This document shows positions 60,140 to 64,000 of a stretch of DNA of 64,000 nucleotides, in pieces (the stretch's first letter is position 1; every line of letters begins with the position of its first letter). Both the position numbers and the translations under genes were made by a program. Under the pieces are notes generated by a model. That model had not been told where the DNA came from. It ran no database searches and worked only from the letters and a program-made list of their open reading frames with translations. This DNA is from Anaerotruncus sp. (GTDB lineage: Bacteria > Bacillota > Clostridia > Oscillospirales > Ruminococcaceae). Location: positions 16,687 to 80,686 of the forward strand of contig JAETRV010000008.1 in NCBI GenBank assembly GCA_021770005.1, written 5' to 3'.

Positions 60140-60436
60140 GTGTGGAAAAAAAGGCGCAGACAGGAGGAAAAAAGCTCGATCCGGGAGCGGCTCTCCCGGA
60201 CATTTGAACTGCCCTTGCATGTATTGGAAGGGCTTCCGGAGATCGAGCTGCTTGGCAACCGGGAGGCGGTGATCGAGCACTGCCAAGGGGTACTTGAGTA
60301 TGACGATAAGGTGGTACGGATCAACGCCGGAAAACTGGTGGTACGGATCACTGGCAGGAATCTGATGCTCAAATATATGACCGGTGACGGCGTAATGGTG
60401 GAGGGATATTTCACCTCGATCGCGTTTTTGCAATGA
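60140..60436 (+). CDS. yqfC: Sporulation protein YqfC
   Basis: Small SigE-regulon protein, 98 residues. LSRTFELPLHVLEGLPEIEL, then HCQGVLEYDDKVVRINAGKL and LMLKYMTGDGVMVEGYF, match YqfC. In-frame ATG 60098 lies in the likely -10 element and ATG 60119 is close to the expected transcript start; GTG 60140 with GGAAGGGGG about 9 bases upstream gives the family length, so it is chosen. It is followed after 31 bases by yqfD. Confidence 0.87.
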   Translation: MWKKRRRQEEKSSIRERLSRTFELPLHVLEGLPEIELLGNREAVIEHCQGVLEYDDKVVRINAGKLVVRITGRNLMLKYMTGDGVMVEGYFTSIAFLQ

Positions 60437-60467
60437 GGGCGGCGCGCCGCCAAAGGGGTGTAGAGTT

Positions 60468-61691
60468 TTGTTTATCATCTATCTTCTGCGCTGGCTGCGC
60501 GGGCATATCCGGTTTTCCGCCCGGTCCGGCTCGATCGAACGGTTCATCAACTTATGTGCTTACCATCACATCCCTTCGTGGGAGTGCCGGCGGACAGACG
60601 GCTCCTTTTCCGGCTGCACCACCGTAAGCGGTTATCGGAAAATGCACCGACTTGCCCGGAAAGCTGGGGTGGTCACCCGGGTTACCGAACGGTACGGACT
60701 GCCGTTCCTGATCCACCGCTATCGGAAGCGGCTCGGCATCCTGATTGGAGTGCTGTTTTTTGCGTTGTTCCTAACGGTCATGCAGCAGTTTATCTGGGTG
60801 ATTCGGATCGAAGGCAACGAACAAATTGATTCACGGATACTCGCCAACGCACTTGCCGACCTCGGAGTGCATAGGGGATCGTTCAAGGGAGGGATCGATG
60901 CCGGGGTTCTGCGGGAGGAACTGGTCATCCGGGTGGACGGACTCTCATGGGCGGCGCTCAATATCCGCGGCACAACGGCAACCCTTCTGGTGCGGGAGCG
61001 GGTGCGCCCGCCTGAAAAGATCGACACCGATATCCCAGCGAATGTGGTCGCAGCGCGGGACGGGCAGATCAAGCGGCTGGAGGTCACCGATGGGCGCCCG
61101 CTTTTACGGGTTGGAGATACCGTACGGGAAGGGGAGATCATCGTCAGCGGGGTGAATGAGGATCGTTGGGGTATGACCCATCTGGTGCGTGCGAATGCCC
61201 GTGTGATCGCGCACATCCCGGAGTCGCTGAAGATCGAGGTGCCGCTGCTGCAGGAAGAATATGTTCTGACCGGGGAGGTGAAAAAACGGCGGTATCTCGA
61301 GCTGTTTGGGGTGCGTCTACCGCTCTTCCTATATCGGGGACTGGAGGGGGACTATAAATTGGAGAGTGTCACCCGGTCGCCCGATCTGTTTGGGATGGAA
61401 CTGCCGTTCCTCATCACACGGGAGAGTTACCTGTTCTACGAGACCAGGATGGAGGAAATCACGCCGGAAACTGCCTTGCGAATTGCGGAACGGGCACTGC
61501 GCAGACAGGAGGCGGAAAACTGGGGGGAGATGATTCTGTCTGCGGACCGGTCGGCCGAGGTGGTGGATGGCACCCTCTGCCTAACCGGCAGGTATCTGAT
61601 CGAACAGGATATTGCGCAGCAGGTAGAAATTTCTGTTTTTGACAAACAAGAGCAGAAAAAATCCGCTTCCAGAAGGGAAGGCGGTTATTAA
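60468..61691 (+). CDS. yqfD: Sporulation protein YqfD
   Basis: Membrane protein of the spore program, 407 residues. Basic N-terminal region, one strong hydrophobic helix (GILIGVLFFALFLTVMQQFI, about 99-118), then extracytoplasmic domains starting IWVIRIEGNEQIDSRILANA and holding RDGQIKRLEVTDGRPLLRVG, the pattern of SpoIV-type YqfD proteins. The start is TTG 60468 after AAAGGGGTG. It links the sporulation pair to the conserved phoH-ybeY-dgkA-era order. Confidence 0.93.
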   Translation: MFIIYLLRWLRGHIRFSARSGSIERFINLCAYHHIPSWECRRTDGSFSGCTTVSGYRKMHRLARKAGVVTRVTERYGLPFLIHRYRKRLGILIGVLFFALFLTVMQQFIWVIRIEGNEQIDSRILANALADLGVHRGSFKGGIDAGVLREELVIRVDGLSWAALNIRGTTATLLVRERVRPPEKIDTDIPANVVAARDGQIKRLEVTDGRPLLRVGDTVREGEIIVSGVNEDRWGMTHLVRANARVIAHIPESLKIEVPLLQEEYVLTGEVKKRRYLELFGVRLPLFLYRGLEGDYKLESVTRSPDLFGMELPFLITRESYLFYETRMEEITPETALRIAERALRRQEAENWGEMILSADRSAEVVDGTLCLTGRYLIEQDIAQQVEISVFDKQEQKKSASRREGGY

Positions 61692-61788
61692 AACAGAATT
61701 TTTTGCTGAATTGTGCAGAAGTCTTATAAGATTTCGGTATGAAGTGGAAGAATTTCACAAAATATTTATAGAAATATGTGAAAAATGC

Positions 61789-61817
61789 TTGTTAAATGGA
61801 ATGGGGTTTGCTATACT
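61789..61817 (+). promoter_or_regulatory. Sigma-A promoter of the phoH operon
   Basis: TTGTTA (61789-61794), a 17-base spacer and TATACT (61812-61817), 39 bases before the phoH ATG; it gives the housekeeping genes their own start behind the sporulation genes. Confidence 0.8.
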
Positions 61818-61855
61818 AAGTAAGATGCTGAAAGAAAAAGGACGGATACTCAGTT

Positions 61856-62833
61856 ATGATCGAACAGCTGGTAAATATCGACCGGATGGAACATGCCCTC
61901 GCATTGTTTGGAAGTTTTGATGAAAATGTACGCCTGATCGAGCAGGAATACAAGGTAACGGTCACTTGCCGCGGCTCTGAAATCAAGGTGTTCGGGGACG
62001 AGGAAGGGGTATCCCTTGCGGTGCGTACCATTACGGGTCTGCTTTCCCTTATCAACAAGGGGGAGGCGATCACCGAACAGAACGTCCGCTATGTCATGGC
62101 GATGGTCAGCGAGGGCACCGAGGATCAGGTTGCTACCCTTTCGGATGATGTGATCTGCATCACCGCTTCCGGCAAACCGGTCAAGGCGAAGACGCTCGGA
62201 CAGAAAAAATACATCCACTCGATCCGGGACAGCACGATCAGCATTGGCGTGGGGCCGGCGGGCACCGGGAAAACCTATCTCGCGGTTGCAATGGCGGTGC
62301 GGGCGTTCCGCGCGCATGAGGTCAACCGAATCATCTTGACTCGTCCGGCGGTTGAGGCGGGGGAGAAACTCGGTTTCCTTCCCGGCGATCTCCAGAATAA
62401 GGTGGATCCCTATCTGCGTCCGCTTTATGACGCGCTATTCGATATGCTGGGCAGCGAAAATTTTGCAAAATATGTGGAACGGCAGAACATCGAGGTCGCA
62501 CCGCTTGCCTATATGCGCGGGCGCACGCTGGATGACAGCTTTATCATTCTGGACGAGGCGCAGAACACCACGCCTGAGCAGATGAAGATGTTCTTGACCC
62601 GTCTAGGCTTCAACTCCAAAGCGATTATCACTGGGGATGTGACCCAGATCGATCTGCCGGATGCCCGCAGGTCGGGGCTTGTCGAGGCGGTCAAGGTGCT
62701 GAAGAATGTGGAAGACATCGGCATTACTCTGTTTAGCGAGAAGGATGTGGTGCGCCACCGGCTGGTGCAGGCGATTATCAAAGCGTACGAAAAGTATTAC
62801 AACAGCAATCATCAGGAGGGTAGAAGCAGATGA
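61856..62833 (+). CDS. phoH: PhoH-like ATPase (YbeZ)
   Basis: P-loop ATPase, 325 residues, partner of the rRNA-processing RNase YbeY. Walker A GPAGTGKT (133-140) and Walker B SFIILDEAQNTTPEQMK are present, with RTLDDSFI and TGDVTQIDLP typical of PhoH. The ribosome site AAAGGA is rather far upstream (about 14 bases). Its stop overlaps ybeY by ATGA. Confidence 0.95.
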   Translation: MIEQLVNIDRMEHALALFGSFDENVRLIEQEYKVTVTCRGSEIKVFGDEEGVSLAVRTITGLLSLINKGEAITEQNVRYVMAMVSEGTEDQVATLSDDVICITASGKPVKAKTLGQKKYIHSIRDSTISIGVGPAGTGKTYLAVAMAVRAFRAHEVNRIILTRPAVEAGEKLGFLPGDLQNKVDPYLRPLYDALFDMLGSENFAKYVERQNIEVAPLAYMRGRTLDDSFIILDEAQNTTPEQMKMFLTRLGFNSKAIITGDVTQIDLPDARRSGLVEAVKVLKNVEDIGITLFSEKDVVRHRLVQAIIKAYEKYYNSNHQEGRSR

Positions 62834-63339
62834 CGGGAAGTGTGAAGGTAATGATTTCCAACCGGCAGAAGGTGGTCAAGATTCCGAGCGGGATAAGGCT
62901 GTTGATCCGCCGTTGCTGCCATGCGGTTCTGTTGGCTGAAAAATTTTCAGACGATGCGGAAGTCAGCGTCAGTTTTGTGACCAACGAGCAGATCCGGCAG
63001 TTGAACGCCGAGTTCCGCGGCAAGGATATGCCGACCGATGTGCTCTCGTTCCCACTGGGAGAAAACGGGAACTATGACCGCAATTTTGAAACCGGTGCGC
63101 TGCAACTAGGGGATGTCGTCATTTCAGTGGAAAAAGCGGTCGAGCAAGCGAAGCTCTACGGGCATACCCTCCAGCGGGAGATCGGCTTCTTGACCGTCCA
63201 CTCGATGCTCCATCTGCTCGGCTATGACCATGAATCTGGGGGATTGGAGCAGGTGCGGATGCGGGAGAAAGAGGAAAGCATCCTGACCAGCCTCGGTCTG
63301 GAACGGGATACCAGCTATGTCGTATCGGACAGGCGGTAA
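62830..63339 (+). CDS. ybeY: Endoribonuclease YbeY
   Basis: Zinc-dependent endoribonuclease needed for 16S rRNA 3'-end maturation and ribosome quality control, 169 residues. The zinc motif HSMLHLLGYDHE (H124, H128, H134) and GKDMPTDVLSFPL are intact. ATG 62830 follows AGGAGGG at the end of phoH and overlaps it by four bases. The next gene starts 23 bases before its stop. Confidence 0.97.
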   Translation: MTGSVKVMISNRQKVVKIPSGIRLLIRRCCHAVLLAEKFSDDAEVSVSFVTNEQIRQLNAEFRGKDMPTDVLSFPLGENGNYDRNFETGALQLGDVVISVEKAVEQAKLYGHTLQREIGFLTVHSMLHLLGYDHESGGLEQVRMREKEESILTSLGLERDTSYVVSDRR

Positions 63340-63793
63340 ATATGTCCGTTTCCTCCGCAGCTTTGGCTATGCAGCGGAGGGAATCCGTGTCTGTATCGCC
63401 AGAGAACGGAACCTTCGGGTCCATCTGACTGCGGCGGGGTATGCGCTCTGGCTCGGCTGGATGCTCGGTTTGGACCGGATGCGGTTTGCGCTTCTGTTCC
63501 TGACAGTGGGGATTGTTATCTCGCTCGAACTGGTCAATTCGGCGGTCGAATCGTTGGTTGACTTGGTTTCCCCGGAGCCGCACCCGCTCGCCAAAGCAGC
63601 GAAGGACATCGCGGCGGGCGCGGTCGCTGTGTCCGCTTTCGCGGCGGTTCTGGTCGGGATTTCCCTTTTCTGGATCCCGGACAGGTTGGCCGCAATCGGG
63701 CTGCGGATCCTGACCAATCCGGTCTATTTTGGCTTGGCGGCTGCATCGTTGCTGTTATCCGGCTGGTTCATCTTCAGTACCCCCGAAAAATAA
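63317..63793 (+). CDS. dgkA: Undecaprenol/diacylglycerol kinase (DgkA family)
   Basis: Small membrane kinase, 158 residues. GIRVCIARERNLRVHLTAA, LELVNSAVESLVDLV and HPLAKAAKDIAAGAVAV are the catalytic and membrane motifs of the Gram-positive DgkA group, which phosphorylates undecaprenol for cell-wall lipid carriers. It has about four hydrophobic segments, one more than the shortest family members. ATG 63317 overlaps ybeY by 23 bases. Order ybeY-dgkA-era is conserved. Confidence 0.92.
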   Translation: MSYRTGGKYVRFLRSFGYAAEGIRVCIARERNLRVHLTAAGYALWLGWMLGLDRMRFALLFLTVGIVISLELVNSAVESLVDLVSPEPHPLAKAAKDIAAGAVAVSAFAAVLVGISLFWIPDRLAAIGLRILTNPVYFGLAAASLLLSGWFIFSTPEK

Positions 63794-63820
63794 TCTTTAT
63801 CCATTTGAAGGAGTGACCCC

Positions 63821-64000
63821 ATGCAAGAGACAAAAACAGCGTTTGTTGCCATTGTGGGCAGGCCAAATGTTGGGAAATCAAGCCTGCTCAACGCCTTGAT
63901 CGGCGAAAAGGTGGCGATCGTTTCGAATAAGCCGCAGACCACCCGTACCCGGATCACCGGTGTGCTGACCCAGGAGGATACCCAGTTTGTGTTTATCGAC
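63821..64000 (+). CDS. era: GTPase Era (3' partial)
   Basis: First 60 residues of the ribosome-assembly GTPase. [20 protein letters not shown] is the G1 P-loop and [11 protein letters not shown] is the switch I/G2 region diagnostic of Era; the window ends at the start of G3 (FID). AAGGAGTG precedes ATG 63821. Confidence 0.97.
   Translation, partial: MQETKTAFVAIVGRPNVGKSSLLNALIGEKVAIVSNKPQTTRTRITGVLTQEDTQFVFID

Noticed and set aside
61639..61920. 93-codon frame between yqfD and phoH
   Set aside because: It crosses the phoH promoter and start, has AT-rich non-coding composition and no homology or ribosome site that I can see.

Overview
The window looks like chromosome of a spore-forming, monoderm member of Clostridia, most likely of the Oscillospirales (Ruminococcaceae/Oscillospiraceae-like) group. 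The evidence is a fairly GC-rich genome with frequent GTG/TTG starts and strong AGGAGG-type ribosome binding sites, a forespore sigma factor (sigG), ylbJ/yqfC/yqfD sporulation genes, a T-box leader before alaS, a DUF4364 protein, and the low-GC Gram-positive gene orders gdpP-rplI-dnaB, tilS-hpt-ftsH and yqfC-yqfD-phoH-ybeY-dgkA-era. No rRNA, tRNA, CRISPR array, prophage or insertion sequence with a transposase was seen.

Layout. 1-10.2 kb: housekeeping block (gdpP, rplI, dnaB, tilS, hpt, ftsH), then a PfkB-type sugar kinase, an isochorismatase-like hydrolase and a Bax-inhibitor-1-like membrane protein. 10.2-10.7 kb: a palindromic MITE-like repeat and AT-rich DNA. 10.7-17.4 kb: a likely catabolic cluster, with a TRAP transporter (dctPQM) between two short-chain dehydrogenases, then a C_GCAxxG_C_C protein and a DRE-TIM (LeuA/HMGL-like) lyase or synthase. 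17.4-24.9 kb: an RND pump and membrane fusion protein, divergent from an OmpR-type response regulator and histidine kinase, then a PNPOx-like flavoprotein. 24.9-33.4 kb: sigG with a SigG-type promoter, T-box-alaS, HIT protein, asnS, MBL hydrolase, aminotransferase, a second copy of the repeat, and a zinc-ribbon membrane protein.

33.4-43 kb: yaaA, a small membrane protein and DUF4364 (minus strand), a compact structured RNA candidate on the minus strand, a secreted Pro/Ser repeat protein, an acyl-CoA synthetase, a membrane pseudokinase with a zinc ribbon and PASTA domains, a sugar-phosphate isomerase-like protein and an alpha/beta hydrolase. 43-49.4 kb (minus): radical SAM protein, an NMT1-type ABC transporter and a 903-residue secreted coiled-coil protein. 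49.5-55.2 kb: an arylpyruvate oxidation module (two phenylacetate-CoA ligase paralogues around iorAB, then a double-ACT protein). 55.2-64 kb: YbaK-like deacylase, a cell-wall amidase with an N-terminal GHL10-like domain, a four-Cys mini-protein, ylbJ divergent from yqfC-yqfD, then phoH-ybeY-dgkA-era (era cut by the window end).

Most of the window is ordinary core genome. Most worth a second look are the structured minus-strand RNA at 35539-35690, the dispersed repeat whose hairpins are kept by compensatory changes between copies (10.2 kb and 32.6 kb), the TRAP/SDR/lyase cluster of unknown substrate, the PASTA pseudokinase, the perfect 26-bp palindrome before the C_GCAxxG_C_C gene, and a probable pair of divergent sporulation promoters sharing a palindromic -10 element.
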